Below, piece by piece: positions 1 through 9,947 of a stretch of 20,726 bases of DNA. The first letter of the stretch is position 1; each line of letters begins with the position of its first letter. The stretch is taken from positions 1 through 20,726 of the forward strand of contig JAJTBK010000360.1 of assembly GCA_021286965.1 (NCBI GenBank), written 5' to 3'. Origin of the DNA: Comamonadaceae bacterium. GTDB taxonomy: Bacteria; Pseudomonadota; Gammaproteobacteria; Burkholderiales; Burkholderiaceae_C. Under the pieces are notes generated by a model, which had not been told where the DNA came from, ran no database searches, and worked only from the letters and a program-made list of their open reading frames with translations. Made by a program: the position numbers and the translations under genes.

Positions 1-75
1 GGCTGCAACACCGTCAAAGGCGTAGGCCAGGACGTCCAGAAAGCTGGCGGCGCCATCGAGCGCGCGGCCAAGTAA
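1..75 (+). CDS. Entericidin A/B-family small lipoprotein (3' end only)
   Basis: The first 24 codons in frame 1 read [20 protein letters not shown] and then RAAK, followed by TAA. This is the conserved C-terminal half of entericidin-type lipoproteins, where the leading Cys after Gly is normally part of the region just after the lipobox. The signal peptide lies upstream of the window. Entericidins are very small envelope lipoproteins, described in E. coli as a toxin/antidote-like pair induced in stationary phase; in Burkholderiales single copies of unknown role are common. It ends 23 nt before leuD. I recall this small gene between leuC and leuD in Comamonadaceae, so it probably travels in the leu operon. 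The family call is fairly sure; the function is not. Confidence 0.8.
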   Translation, partial: GCNTVKGVGQDVQKAGGAIERAAK

Positions 76-98
76 ACCGCACCCCACAGGCTTGCACG

Positions 99-752
99 AT
101 GCAAAAATTTACCCGCCACCAGGGCCTGGTCGCCCCCATGGACCGCGAAAACGTCGATACCGACGCCATCATCCCCAAGCAGTTTCTGAAGTCGATCCAA
201 AAGACCGGCTTTGGCCCCAACCTGTTTGACGAATGGCGCTACCTGGATCAACCCGGCCAGCCCGGCGTGCCCACAGCAGCACGCCAGCCCAACCCCGACT
301 TCGTCCTCAACCAGCCGCGCTACCAGGGCGCCAGCATCTTGCTGGCGCGCAAAAATTTCGGCTGCGGCTCCAGCCGCGAGCACGCGCCCTGGGCGCTGGA
401 GCAGTACGGCTTTCGCACGGTGATCGCGCCGAGCTTTGCCGACATCTTCTTCAACAACTGCTTTAAAAACGGCATGTTGCCCATCGTCCTGCCCGAGGCC
501 ACGGTAGCGCAGCTGTTCGACGCCGTCGCTGCCGAGCCGGGCTACCAGCTGACCATCGACCTCGAACGCCAGGTGGTCATCCGCCCGCAGGGCGAGGAGA
601 TCGCCTTCGACGTGCTGCCGTTTCGCAAGTATTGCCTGCTCAACGGCTTCGACGACATCGGCCTGACGCTGCGCCACCAGGAAAAAATCGCCGCCTTCGA
701 GGCCCAGCGCCTGGGCGCCAAGCCCTGGCTGGCGCATACCATGGCCGCCTGA
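99..752 (+). CDS. leuD: 3-isopropylmalate dehydratase small subunit LeuD
   Basis: The 217-residue product is the small (swivel-domain) subunit of isopropylmalate isomerase. With LeuC it converts 2-isopropylmalate to 3-isopropylmalate in leucine synthesis in the cytoplasm. Visible family marks are NVDTDAIIP (residues 18–26) and [15 protein letters not shown] (86–100), the substrate-recognition and swivel motifs of the aconitase small-subunit family. Length is normal for proteobacterial LeuD (about 200–217). The ATG at 99 follows a weak purine stretch (ACAGG, 85–89), and the first residues MQKFTRHQG fit the family start. leuC is presumably upstream outside the window. leuB follows after a 69-nt gap filled by a hairpin repeat. 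Confidence 0.97.
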   Translation: MQKFTRHQGLVAPMDRENVDTDAIIPKQFLKSIQKTGFGPNLFDEWRYLDQPGQPGVPTAARQPNPDFVLNQPRYQGASILLARKNFGCGSSREHAPWALEQYGFRTVIAPSFADIFFNNCFKNGMLPIVLPEATVAQLFDAVAAEPGYQLTIDLERQVVIRPQGEEIAFDVLPFRKYCLLNGFDDIGLTLRHQEKIAAFEAQRLGAKPWLAHTMAA

Positions 753-754
753 AA

Positions 755-816
755 TTCAAGTAAAAACAAGCTGTAGCGCTTACCAGACAAGCGCTGCCAG
801 CTATCAAATTAATAGT
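755..816 (+). repeat. Interspersed hairpin repeat, copy 1 (leuD–leuB gap)
   Basis: This AT-richer insert fills the leuD–leuB gap. Its core is an imperfect inverted repeat, AGCTGTAGCGCTT (769–781) against AAGCGCTGCCAGCT (789–802), with a 7-nt loop, flanked by A- and T-rich arms. The same element recurs at 13636–13697 (same orientation) and, in opposite orientation, inside trpF at 7377–7424. I recall this short palindromic repeat as very abundant in Comamonadaceae genomes. No T-run follows the stem, so it is not a classical terminator. It may act as an mRNA processing or stability element within the operon. Confidence 0.75.
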
Positions 817-821
817 AAATC

Positions 822-1892
<1,071 letters not shown>

Positions 1893-1910
1893 AGCAGCGT
1901 TTACTTTCAC

Positions 1911-1935
1911 GGATGCAGTGCCGCGCGCTGCATCC
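1911..1935 (+). repeat. Perfect 8-bp inverted repeat in front of the asd leader
   Basis: GGATGCAG (1911–1918) and CTGCATCC (1928–1935) form a perfect dyad with a 9-nt spacer. It ends 2 nt before a TACAAT -10-like box, covering where a -35 element would lie. It could be an operator for a repressor. It could also be a poor terminator for leuB, because seven T's lie at 1945–1951, though 9 nt past the stem. I cannot decide between these from sequence alone. Confidence 0.5.
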
Positions 1936-1937
1936 CC

Positions 1938-1943
1938 TACAAT
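1938..1943 (+). promoter_or_regulatory. asd: Candidate -10 box for the asd leader transcript
   Basis: TACAAT matches the sigma-70 -10 consensus at five of six positions. No convincing -35 hexamer is present at 16–18 nt spacing (GCAGTG lies there), and that position falls inside the inverted repeat 1911–1935. Transcription would start near 1949–1951, almost at the ATG of the candidate leader peptide (1952), making that ORF nearly leaderless. This is a prediction only. Confidence 0.4.
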
Positions 1944-1951
1944 GTTTTTTT

Positions 1952-2053
1952 ATGTTTGCCACGCCAGCCTTCCCATTGAAGACACCGCCCGCCCCTGCGG
2001 CCTGCGGCGCGTGCGCAAACGCCTCCAAAACCACGACGACCATTAAGGGCTGA
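1952..2053 (+). CDS. Candidate 33-residue Thr-rich leader peptide upstream of asd
   Basis: An ATG-started ORF of 33 codons lies in the long gap before asd. It starts [10 protein letters not shown], contains a CGAC segment (two Cys, residues 18 and 21), and ends KTTTTIKG followed by TGA. Four consecutive Thr codons (ACC ACG ACG ACC, 2030–2041), then Ile and Lys, lie just before the stop, as in the threonine-operon leader ThrL. Thr, Ile and Lys are all end products of the pathway that Asd feeds. The Thr codons overlap the first arm of a set of alternative hairpins (2033–2128). There is no Shine-Dalgarno; a promoter-like TACAAT ends 9 nt before the ATG. I do not recognise a named family. A second ATG in another frame (1942) gives a 34-residue ORF without these features. 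Confidence 0.45.
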   Translation: MFATPAFPLKTPPAPAACGACANASKTTTTIKG

Positions 2054-2128
2054 TCCAGCTCCGGCATCGTCGTGCGCCCTCCCTGGCCAGACGAGCCGGG
2101 GCAGGAAAACAGCCACCACCGGTCTGGC
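2033..2128 (+). promoter_or_regulatory. asd: Candidate attenuator with three alternative hairpins before asd
   Basis: Three pairings share arms. Arm 1 ACGACGA (2033–2039, inside the leader Thr codons) pairs with arm 2 TCGTCGT (2067–2073), seven bp. The larger arm 2, 2061–2071 (CCGGC, bulged A, TCGTC), pairs with arm 3, GACGAGCCGG (2090–2099). GCCAGAC (2086–2092) pairs with GTCTGGC (2122–2128), followed after eight bases by TTTTT (2137–2141). Thus 1:2 excludes 2:3, and 2:3 excludes 3:4, the logic of translation-coupled attenuation. A ribosome stalled on the Thr codons would mask arm 1 and favour 2:3. The offset T-run makes the last stem an imperfect terminator, so the mechanism is inferred. 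Folding was done by eye. Confidence 0.4.
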
Positions 2129-2162
2129 ACACACTGTTTTTCCACTTGAAAGGGCGATAGAA

Positions 2163-3275
2163 ATGAGCAAGCAATTGGTAGGCCTGGTCGGCTGGCGCGG
2201 CATGGTCGGCTCGGTGCTGATGGATCGTATGCAGGCCGAAGGCGACTTCGACCTCATCGAGCCGGTGTTCTTCTCCACCTCCAACGCCGGCGGCAAGGCG
2301 CCCGCCATGGCCAAGACGCACACCCAGTTGAAGGACGCGAACGACGTCGCCGCGCTGGCCCAATGCGACATCATCATCACCTGCCAGGGCGGCGACTACA
2401 CCAAGGAAGTCTTCCCCCAGATCCGCGCCGCCGGCTGGCAGGGCCACTGGATCGACGCCGCCAGCGCGCTGCGCATGGAGAATGACGCCGTCATCGTGCT
2501 CGACCCGGTGAACGACGGCCTCATCAAGAACAAGCTCGCCGCCGGCGGCAAGAACTGGATCGGCGGCAACTGCACCAACTCCATCTTGCTCATGGGCCTG
2601 GCCGGTCTGTTCAAGGCCGACCTGGTGGAGTGGGTCAGCTCCATGACCTACCAGGCAGCCTCGGGCGGCGGCGCGAACCACATGCGCGAGCTCTTGAAGG
2701 GCATGGGCGTGGTCTACGCCAGCGTGGCCGACGAGCTGGCCACCCCGGCCTCGGCCATCCTGGAGATCGACCGCAAGGTGGCAGCCACCATCCGCCAGGA
2801 CGTGCCCACCGAGTTCTTCGGCGCGCCCCTGGCCGGCGGCCTGATTCCGTGGATCGACTCGCAGCTGCCCAACGGCCAGTCCAAGGAAGAATGGAAGGGC
2901 CAGGCCGAGGTCAACAAGATCCTGGGCACCTCGGCAACGATTCCGGTCGATGGCCTGTGCGTGCGCATCGGCGCCATGCGCTGCCACTCGCTGGCGCTGA
3001 CGCTCAAGCTCAAGAAGGATCTGCCACTGGCCGAGATCGAGGCCCTCATCCAGGGCGGCAACCCCTGGGTGAAGTTCGTCGCCAACGACAAGGCCGTCAC
3101 GGTCAAGGAACTGACCCCCGCCGCCATCACCGGCGGCCTGGAAGTGGGCGTGGGCCGCGTGCGCAAGCTCAACATGGGCCCTGAGTACGTGTCAGCCTTC
3201 GTCATTGGCGACCAACTGCTGTGGGGCGCAGCCGAGCCGCTGCGCCGCATGTTGCGCATCCTGCTGGCTGCCTAA
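2163..3275 (+). CDS. asd: Aspartate-semialdehyde dehydrogenase Asd
   Basis: The 370-residue enzyme reduces beta-aspartyl phosphate to aspartate semialdehyde with NADPH, the branch point to lysine/diaminopimelate, threonine, isoleucine and methionine. It is of the gamma/beta-proteobacterial type (about 367–370 residues). GWRGMVGS (10–17) is the NADP-binding loop. The catalytic Cys is C137 in GGNCTNS, the substrate Arg is R268 in VRIG, and the catalytic His is H275 in RCHSLALTL, closely matching E. coli numbering. The ATG is preceded by GAAAGGG (2148–2154) at good spacing. A long terminator hairpin follows, so asd seems to be its own transcription unit, with its own leader region upstream (see 1952–2128). 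Confidence 0.97.
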   Translation: MSKQLVGLVGWRGMVGSVLMDRMQAEGDFDLIEPVFFSTSNAGGKAPAMAKTHTQLKDANDVAALAQCDIIITCQGGDYTKEVFPQIRAAGWQGHWIDAASALRMENDAVIVLDPVNDGLIKNKLAAGGKNWIGGNCTNSILLMGLAGLFKADLVEWVSSMTYQAASGGGANHMRELLKGMGVVYASVADELATPASAILEIDRKVAATIRQDVPTEFFGAPLAGGLIPWIDSQLPNGQSKEEWKGQAEVNKILGTSATIPVDGLCVRIGAMRCHSLALTLKLKKDLPLAEIEALIQGGNPWVKFVANDKAVTVKELTPAAITGGLEVGVGRVRKLNMGPEYVSAFVIGDQLLWGAAEPLRRMLRILLAA

Positions 3276-3289
3276 GCCACCAAGCGCCG

Positions 3290-3388
3290 AAAAGCACTGC
3301 AGCCACGGCATTTTTCACCCCTTGCGCCCACCTGGTCACTGCTAAGGTGGGTGCAGGCAGTAGAAATGCCCTGCTGCAGTGCTTTTTT
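3290..3388 (+). terminator. asd: Long nested intrinsic terminator after asd
   Basis: AAAAGCACTGCAG (3290–3302) pairs perfectly with CTGCAGTGCTTTT (3374–3386), and six T's occupy 3383–3388. Inside, GGCATTT (3307–3313) pairs with AAATGCC (3364–3370). At the tip, CCCACCT (3327–3333) pairs with AGGTGGG (3345–3351) and extends by further pairs including wobbles to 3321/3357. The A-tract before the stem means it could also terminate transcription from the opposite side. It is much larger than a usual terminator. Confidence 0.8.
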
Positions 3389-3415
3389 GTCGCCACAAGC
3401 GGGCCCAGTAGATAC

Positions 3416-3483
3416 GGGTGGTTACCGTACGTTGTCCCTAGCCAACGCGAAAACCACCCACGTCCCCCCAGGGAAAGCCTGGG
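3416..3483. repeat. Pair of hairpins in the asd–fimV gap
   Basis: GGGTGGTT (3416–3423) pairs with AACCACCC (3452–3459), enclosing a second stem CGTTG/CAACG (3430–3434/3443–3447). Directly after, CCCAGG (3467–3472) and CCTGGG (3478–3483) form a six-bp hairpin with a five-base loop. There is no ORF here that looks coding. The stems could belong to a small RNA, the 5' leader of fimV, or a decayed repeat. I do not recognise the element. Confidence 0.5.
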
Positions 3484-3495
3484 CCGGCCTTGCGC

Positions 3496-3524
3496 TTGTC
3501 AGTGCAAAACATTGCTGCTAAGGT
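3496..3524 (+). promoter_or_regulatory. fimV: Weak sigma-70 promoter candidate for fimV
   Basis: TTGTCA (3496–3501; five of six to the -35 consensus) is followed after 17 nt by TAAGGT (3519–3524; only three of six to the -10 consensus). It is the best pair I see in the gap before fimV, which must have its own promoter because the asd terminator lies upstream. The sequence TGCTAAGGTG here also occurs at 3340–3349 within the asd terminator. Confidence 0.25.
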
Positions 3525-3542
3525 GCTTTTTTACATTTGTAG

Positions 3543-3619
3543 GACTTATGCAAAAAGGGGGGCTGCGAAGATGCGGACCGCTGGTTCCAGATCGTCGCAC
3601 CCGCTAATTTACGTAAGTC
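3543..3619. repeat. Short element with imperfect terminal inverted repeats (possible MITE or IS remnant)
   Basis: GACTTATGCAAA (3543–3554) and TTTACGTAAGTC (3608–3619) are inverted copies matching at 10 of 12 positions and flank about 53 bp. Ends of the form GACTTACGCAAA resemble terminal repeats of some insertion sequences, so this may be a miniature element or a decayed IS end. No transposase fragment is visible. The 53-bp interior has no ORF of note. The element ends 37 nt before the fimV start, so it forms part of the fimV 5' region. Confidence 0.35.
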
Positions 3620-3656
3620 ATTTTTTATTTCTGCGCTGCGGTGGAGGCACCCGACC

Positions 3657-6305
3657 ATGACAACAACGCCGGCCAATCGCGCCACCAAACCCCTGCAACA
3701 AATGGCAAAAATGCACCGTTGGAAATCCTCTGCCCTGGCCGCCGCCCTCGCCCTGAGCGGCCTATACGCGGGCGACGCCGCCGCCCTGGCCCTGGGCCGC
3801 ATCACCGTGCAATCGGCGCTGGGCGAGCCCCTGCACGCCGAGATCGAGCTGCCGCAAATCACCCCCGCCGAAGCCGAATCCCTGCGCGCACAAATCGCCT
3901 CGCCCGATGTGTTCCGCGCCCAGGGCATGGAGTATTCCACTGCCATCAACGGCGTCCAGGCGCAGCTGCAGCGCCGTGCCGACGGCACCATGGTGCTGCG
4001 CCTGACGAGCAACCGGCCCATGAACGAGCCCTTCGTCGATCTGGTGCTCAACGCCTCCTGGAGCGCCGGCCAGATCGTGCGCAGCTACACCATGCTGTTC
4101 GACCCGCCGACGCTGCGCAAGGCACCGGCTGCCGTCAGCACGCCGGCACAGGCCAGCACCGTGGCCCCGGCCACTCCCACCGCCGACAAAGGCAAAGGTA
4201 AGGGCAAGGCCAAAGCCAGCAGTGCGGCCACCGCAGCCCCCGCGCCCGCCAGCCCCCCCGCTGACGGCGAAACCGTCACCTCCCGCCCCGGCGACACCGC
4301 CGGCCGCCTGGCCGAGGCCCATCGTCCGGCCGGCGTCTCGCTCGACCAGATGCTCGTCGCCATGGTGCGCAGCAACCCCGACGCCTTCATCGGCGGCAAC
4401 GTCAACCGCCTCAAATCCGGCGCCGTGCTGCATATGCCCGACACCGCCAGTGCACAGGCCGTCTCCCAGGGTGAAGCGCGCCAGATCGTGGCCGCGCAAA
4501 GCCGCGACTTTGGCGACTTCCGCCGCAAGCTCGCCACCGCCGCACCGACGGCCGAAGTCGGCAGTGCCAGCCGCAGCGCCAGCGGCAAGGTACAAACCGA
4601 GGTGCAGGACAAGCGCCCGAACCAGGCCGCCCCCGACAAGCTGACCCTGTCCAAGGGCGCCCTGAAGGGCCAGAAATCGGCCGACGACAAGCTCGCCAAG
4701 GACAAGCAGGCCGAAGAAACCGCCTCCCGCAAGGCCGAGCTCTCGCGCAACATCTCCGAACTGAACCAACTCGGCAGCACCAGCGCCGCCGGTACGCCCG
4801 CCCCCGCCCCGGCCGCCAAGCCCGCCGCCGGTGTCAGCGTGCCCGTGGCCGCACCCGCCGCCACCGCGCCGGCAGTTCCCGCTGCCCCCCCCGTTGCGGC
4901 CGCCACCCCGGCCCCCGCACCCGCCCCGGAAGCAACGCCCGCCGTCGCCACCGAAACCCCTGCCACCCCTGCGGTAGAGCCCCCGGCCACGGCCCCCGAG
5001 GCCCCGGCGGCCGAGGCAGCGCCGGCCGAACCCACGCCGCCGCCCGCCCCGGCCCCGAAGGCGCCGTCGCCGCCGCCCACACCGGAGCCGCAGCCCGAGC
5101 CCAGCTTCATCGATGGCCTGCTCGAAGATCCGATGGTGCCCATGGCCGGTGGCGGCCTGCTGGCCCTGTTGCTCGGTTTTGGCGGCTACCGCGTCTGGCA
5201 GCGCCGCCGCCAGGCCGCCGGCACCGGCGTGGACAGCAGCTTCATGGAAAGCAAACTCCAGCCCGATTCCTTCTTCGGCCACAGCGGTGGTCAGCGCGTG
5301 GACACGGCGAACAGCGAAATGACCACCGGCGGCTCCTCCCTGGCCTACTCGCCCAGCCAGCTCGATGCCGGCGGCGATGTCGACCCGGTGGCCGAGGCCG
5401 ACGTCTACCTGGCCTACGGCCGCGACCTGCAGGCCGAGGAAATCCTCAAGGAAGCTGCGCGCCACAACCCGGATCGCTCCTCCATCCAGGTCAAGCTTGC
5501 CGAAATCTACGCCAAGCGCCAGGATCGCAAGGCACTGGAGGTCGTCGCCGCCGAGATCTTCCGCCAGACCCAGGGCCAGGGCCAGGACTGGAACCGCGTC
5601 ACCGACCTCGGCCGGAGTCTGGATCCGGAAAACCCGCTGTACCAGCCTGGCGGCCACCCCGGCATGACGGCGGAAGCCGCAGGGGCGCCGGTGTCGGACT
5701 TCCCGCACACCGCTCCCGTCACGCCCCAGCCCAAAGCCGAGCCCGTGGCGACACCGCCCAGCCTGGATCTCGACCTGGATCTCGGCCAGAGCCCGGAAAT
5801 CCCGGCCGTGGCCGCTGCCCCCGGCAGCTTTGCCGCTGCTGCCGCTGCCGCCCAGCAGGAAGTCGCACCCATCGCCGACATGCCGACGCTGGACATGCCC
5901 GACTTCCACCTGCCCGAAGCCAGCGCTGGCGCGCCCGAGCCAGTGGCCGACCTGGGCGCGGAACTCGATTTCCCGACCTCCGACCTGAGCCTGCTCGACT
6001 CGGCCGCAGCTCCGCTGGCTGCCCAGCAGGCCCCGGCACCGGCGGCTGACTCGCTCGAATTCGACCTCGGCGACCTGTCGCTCGACCTCGACTCGGACAC
6101 CCACGCCCTGCCACTGGAAGAGCGCCCCTCGGCCACCACCCCGGCCGACGACAACGACCCGCTGGCCACCAAGCTGGCGCTGGCCGAGGAATTCGACGCC
6201 ATTGGCGACAGCGACGGCGCCCGCACCCTGATCGAGGAAGTCATCGCCGAAGCCAGCGGCGCCGTCAAGGAACGGGCGCAGAAACTCCTGGCCAAACTCA
6301 GTTGA
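3657..6305 (+). CDS. fimV: FimV/HubP-family polar landmark and pilus assembly protein
   Basis: The 882-residue inner-membrane protein links peptidoglycan to polar and type IV pilus/twitching functions in this family. A signal-like hydrophobic stretch (about 23–45) precedes the conserved FimV N-terminal domain (about 45–140, starting [20 protein letters not shown]). A LysM-like peptidoglycan-binding segment lies at about 203–260, a charged coiled stretch near 345–370, and a long Ala/Pro-rich linker at about 375–485. One membrane helix (about 493–512) follows. The cytoplasmic part is acidic, with a TPR-like segment (about 580–640) and the conserved FimV C-terminal domain (about 829–882, [20 protein letters not shown]). 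GGTGGAGG (3640–3647) supports the ATG at 3657. Its stop overlaps the truA start (TGATG), suggesting coupling. Confidence 0.93.
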   Translation: MTTTPANRATKPLQQMAKMHRWKSSALAAALALSGLYAGDAAALALGRITVQSALGEPLHAEIELPQITPAEAESLRAQIASPDVFRAQGMEYSTAINGVQAQLQRRADGTMVLRLTSNRPMNEPFVDLVLNASWSAGQIVRSYTMLFDPPTLRKAPAAVSTPAQASTVAPATPTADKGKGKGKAKASSAATAAPAPASPPADGETVTSRPGDTAGRLAEAHRPAGVSLDQMLVAMVRSNPDAFIGGNVNRLKSGAVLHMPDTASAQAVSQGEARQIVAAQSRDFGDFRRKLATAAPTAEVGSASRSASGKVQTEVQDKRPNQAAPDKLTLSKGALKGQKSADDKLAKDKQAEETASRKAELSRNISELNQLGSTSAAGTPAPAPAAKPAAGVSVPVAAPAATAPAVPAAPPVAAATPAPAPAPEATPAVATETPATPAVEPPATAPEAPAAEAAPAEPTPPPAPAPKAPSPPPTPEPQPEPSFIDGLLEDPMVPMAGGGLLALLLGFGGYRVWQRRRQAAGTGVDSSFMESKLQPDSFFGHSGGQRVDTANSEMTTGGSSLAYSPSQLDAGGDVDPVAEADVYLAYGRDLQAEEILKEAARHNPDRSSIQVKLAEIYAKRQDRKALEVVAAEIFRQTQGQGQDWNRVTDLGRSLDPENPLYQPGGHPGMTAEAAGAPVSDFPHTAPVTPQPKAEPVATPPSLDLDLDLGQSPEIPAVAAAPGSFAAAAAAAQQEVAPIADMPTLDMPDFHLPEASAGAPEPVADLGAELDFPTSDLSLLDSAAAPLAAQQAPAPAADSLEFDLGDLSLDLDSDTHALPLEERPSATTPADDNDPLATKLALAEEFDAIGDSDGARTLIEEVIAEASGAVKERAQKLLAKLS

Positions 6306-7132
6306 TGCCAGCAGCCACGACCCGCGTTGCCCTGGGCGTCAGCTACAACGGGCAACGCTACCGGGGCTGGCAAAGCCAGCCCGGTGGCGACACCGTGCAA
6401 GACCACCTCGAAGCGGCCCTGGGCCGCTTCGTGGCTTTGGGCGCGCCCCTGCCCACGCTGTGCGCCGGGCGTACCGACGCCGGCGTGCACGGCCTGATGC
6501 AGGTGGTGCACTTTGATGCGCCAGTCCAGCGCACGCCGTTCTCCTGGGTGCGCGGCACCAACACCTTTTTGCCGCCCGACATTGCCGTGCAATGGGCGCA
6601 GCCGGTGCCGGGCACCTTCCACGCCCGCGCCTGCGCCGTGGCGCGGCGCTACGCCTACGTGCTGCTGCAGTCACCCGTGCGCCCGAGCGTGGAAGCCGGG
6701 CGCGTGGGCTGGGTGTTCCACCCGCTCGATGGCGACGCCATGCGCGCCGCTGCCCTGCACCTGCTGGGCGAGCACGACTTCACCTCGTTTCGCGCCAGCG
6801 CCTGCCAGGCCAAAACACCCATCAAGACCCTGCACCGCATCGCCATCAGCCAGCGCCGCAGCGCGGGCGAGGGCAGCGCGAGCTGCTACTGGCGCTTTGA
6901 GTTCGAGGGCAATGCCTTCCTGCACCACATGGTGCGCAACATCATAGGCTGCCTGATCACCATCGGCCAGGGCACGCGGCCCGCCGACTGGATGGCGCAG
7001 GTGCTCGCCGCGCGTTCGCGCGACGCAGCCGCGCCCACCTTTGCGCCGGACGGCCTGTACTTTCTCGGCCCGGTGTACGGCCCCGAGTGGAACCTGCCCA
7101 CGCGCACAGCTGCGTATGATTGGCTGCCATGA
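6305..7132 (+). CDS. truA: tRNA pseudouridine(38–40) synthase TruA
   Basis: The 275-residue product isomerises uridines 38–40 in the tRNA anticodon arm to pseudouridine. The catalytic Asp is D58 in AGRTDAGVH. The family segments [17 protein letters not shown] near the N-terminus, [19 protein letters not shown] and the C-terminal [13 protein letters not shown] are all present, so the protein is complete. I chose the ATG at 6305, which overlaps the fimV stop by one base (TGATG), over the TTG one codon earlier (6302). The 3' end overlaps trpF by four bases (ATGA). The order fimV–truA–trpF is usual in Burkholderiales. Confidence 0.96.
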   Translation: MPAATTRVALGVSYNGQRYRGWQSQPGGDTVQDHLEAALGRFVALGAPLPTLCAGRTDAGVHGLMQVVHFDAPVQRTPFSWVRGTNTFLPPDIAVQWAQPVPGTFHARACAVARRYAYVLLQSPVRPSVEAGRVGWVFHPLDGDAMRAAALHLLGEHDFTSFRASACQAKTPIKTLHRIAISQRRSAGEGSASCYWRFEFEGNAFLHHMVRNIIGCLITIGQGTRPADWMAQVLAARSRDAAAPTFAPDGLYFLGPVYGPEWNLPTRTAAYDWLP

Positions 7133-7882
7133 GCAGCCCCGCCCCCAGCCCCACCACACCCCTGCCCCCCCCCCTGCCCGCCTCTCGCACCCGCATCAAA
7201 ATCTGCGGTCTCACGCGCGAGCAGGACGTGGACTGCGCCGTGGCCGCCGGGGCCGACGCCGTGGGCTTTGTGCTCTACGCCAAGAGCCCGCGCGCCGTCA
7301 CCCCCGAACGCGCCGCCGCACTGGCGCAGCGCCTGCCGCCCTTCGTCACCCCCGTGCTGTTGTTCGTGAACGAGAATGCTATCAATGTGATAGCTGTTTG
7401 CGCTTATGTACCGGGCGCTACAGCCCAATTTCATGGTGATGAATCGCCCGCCGACTGCTGGGCCGCCAGCGGCCTGGGCGCGCGCCCCTGGCTGCGGGCG
7501 GCGCGCATTCCCCTGGGCGCGGGGGCGGCAAGTTTTGACCTCGTAAAATACGCGCAGGATTTTTCTCAAGCCCAGGCCATCTTGCTCGACGCGCATGTCG
7601 AAGGCTATGGCGGCGGCGGCAAGGCATTCGATTGGTCACTCCTTCCACCAAGCGTCAACTCTCACCTCGTTTTGTCTGGTGGGCTCACGCCTGCAAACGT
7701 GATCGATGGCATCGTGCAGGTGCGCCCGCGCTGCCGCTCGCTCACGGTTGACGTCAGCTCCGGCGTCGAAGCCACGGGCGCCGACGACCAGCCGCTCAAG
7801 GGCATCAAGGATGCCGACAAGATCCACCGCTTCGTTGCCGCCGTGCGTGCGGCCGACGCCCAACTTGCACAGAAATACCCCC

Positions 7883-7902
<20 letters not shown>
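7129..7902 (+). CDS. trpF: Phosphoribosylanthranilate isomerase TrpF
   Basis: The 257-residue (beta/alpha)8 enzyme converts phosphoribosylanthranilate to CdRP in tryptophan synthesis. IKICGLT (23–29) carries the catalytic base C26. [18 protein letters not shown] (152–169) carries the catalytic acid D154. QFHGDE (100–105) and DVSSGVE (208–214) are the conserved substrate-site motifs. The N-terminus has a Pro-rich extension of about 20 residues. The ATG at 7129 overlaps the truA stop (ATGA); a TTG three codons earlier is less likely. Residues 83–99 are encoded by a copy of the hairpin repeat that is otherwise intergenic in this window, without changing the expected spacing between LLFVN and QFHGDE. 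Codon choice around residues 168–188 is also unusual. The 3' end overlaps trpB by 20 nt. Confidence 0.96.
7377..7424 (-). repeat. trpF: Interspersed hairpin repeat, copy inside trpF (reverse orientation)
   Basis: This stretch aligns without gaps to the reverse complement of the leuD–leuB repeat. I count about 35 of 48 identical bases by hand, including the shared blocks GATAGCTG, GCGCTT and GCGCTACAGC. It also resembles the reverse complement of the nirB–nirD copy (TGCTAT, ATAGCTG, GGGCGCTA). It is more AT-rich than the surrounding trpF and lies in frame, encoding residues 83–99 just before the conserved QFHGDE. Mobile or convertible repeat DNA thus appears to have been absorbed into the protein. 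Confidence 0.65.
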
Positions 7903-9132
<1,230 letters not shown>

Positions 9133-9136
<4 letters not shown>

Positions 9137-9942
9137 GCCGCATCCAGGACACCTTTGCACAACTGCAAGCCAAGGGCCGCAAGGCCCTGATCCCCTACGT
9201 CACCGCCGGCTTTCCGTTTGCCGACATCACGCCTGCCCTCATGCACGGCATGGTCGAGGCCGGGGCCGACGTGATCGAACTGGGCGTGCCGTTTTCCGAC
9301 CCCATGGCCGACGGCCCCGTGATCCAGAAAGCGGGCGAAAAAGCCCTGGCGCTGGGCATTGGCATGGTGCAGGTGCTGGACATGGTGCGCAGCTTTCGCC
9401 AGCGCAACCAGAGCACGCCCGTGGTGCTGATGGGCTACGCCAACCCGGTCGAGCGTTACGACCAGATCCACGGCGCCGGCGCCTTTGTGCGCAATGCGGC
9501 CGAGGCCGGGGTCGATGGCATTTTGGTGGTGGACTACCCGCCCGAGGAATGCGAAGACTTTGCCGCGCAGCTGCGCGCGCACGGCATGGATTTGATCTTT
9601 TTGCTCGCCCCGACCAGCACCGAGGCGCGTATGCAGCAGGTGGCGCGCGTGGCCAGCGGCTACGTGTACTACGTCTCGCTCAAGGGCGTGACCGGCTCGG
9701 GCGCGCTCAACACCGAGGAAGTCGCGGCCATGCTGCCCGTCATCCGCCGCCACGTCCGCATTCCGGTGGGCGTGGGCTTTGGCATCCGCGACGCGGCCAC
9801 GGCCCAGGCCATCGGCCAGGTGGCCGACGCCGTGGTCATCGGCAGCCGCATCATCCAATTGATCGAAGACCAGCCGCACGAAAAAGTGGTGGCCGTCACC
9901 GTGGACTTTCTGCGCGGCGTGCGCAAGGCCCTCGACGCATAA
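9133..9942 (+). CDS. trpA: Tryptophan synthase alpha chain TrpA
   Basis: The 269-residue TIM-barrel subunit cleaves indole-3-glycerol phosphate and channels indole to TrpB. The catalytic residues E49 ([11 protein letters not shown]) and D60 ([10 protein letters not shown]) fall at the same numbers as in Salmonella TrpA. The phosphate-binding elements GVGFGI and VIGSRII are present, so the protein looks intact. The ATG at 9133 overlaps the trpB stop (ATGA), as expected for subunits made in equal amounts. It is followed by a 173-nt repeat-filled gap before accD. trpC, trpD, trpE and trpG are not in the window, so the pathway is split over at least two loci. Confidence 0.98.
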
Positions 9943-9947
9943 TAGAG

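Noticed and set aside
1911..1951. Intrinsic terminator for leuB (dyad plus T7)
   Set aside because: The T-run begins 9 nt after the stem, and a -10-like box lies between them. An operator or promoter reading fits better, so it is listed only as an inverted repeat.
3221..3607. 128-codon plus-strand open frame over the asd–fimV gap
   Set aside because: It overlaps the asd end in another frame and runs through the terminator hairpin; no ribosome binding site and no coding character.
3762..6104. Minus-strand open frame of 780 codons opposite fimV
   Set aside because: Gly/Arg-rich shadow of the Ala/Pro-rich FimV linker; no family features.
7706..7882. 59-codon N-terminal extension of trpB
   Set aside because: It is an out-of-frame reading of trpF; the known TrpB N-terminus begins at 7883.
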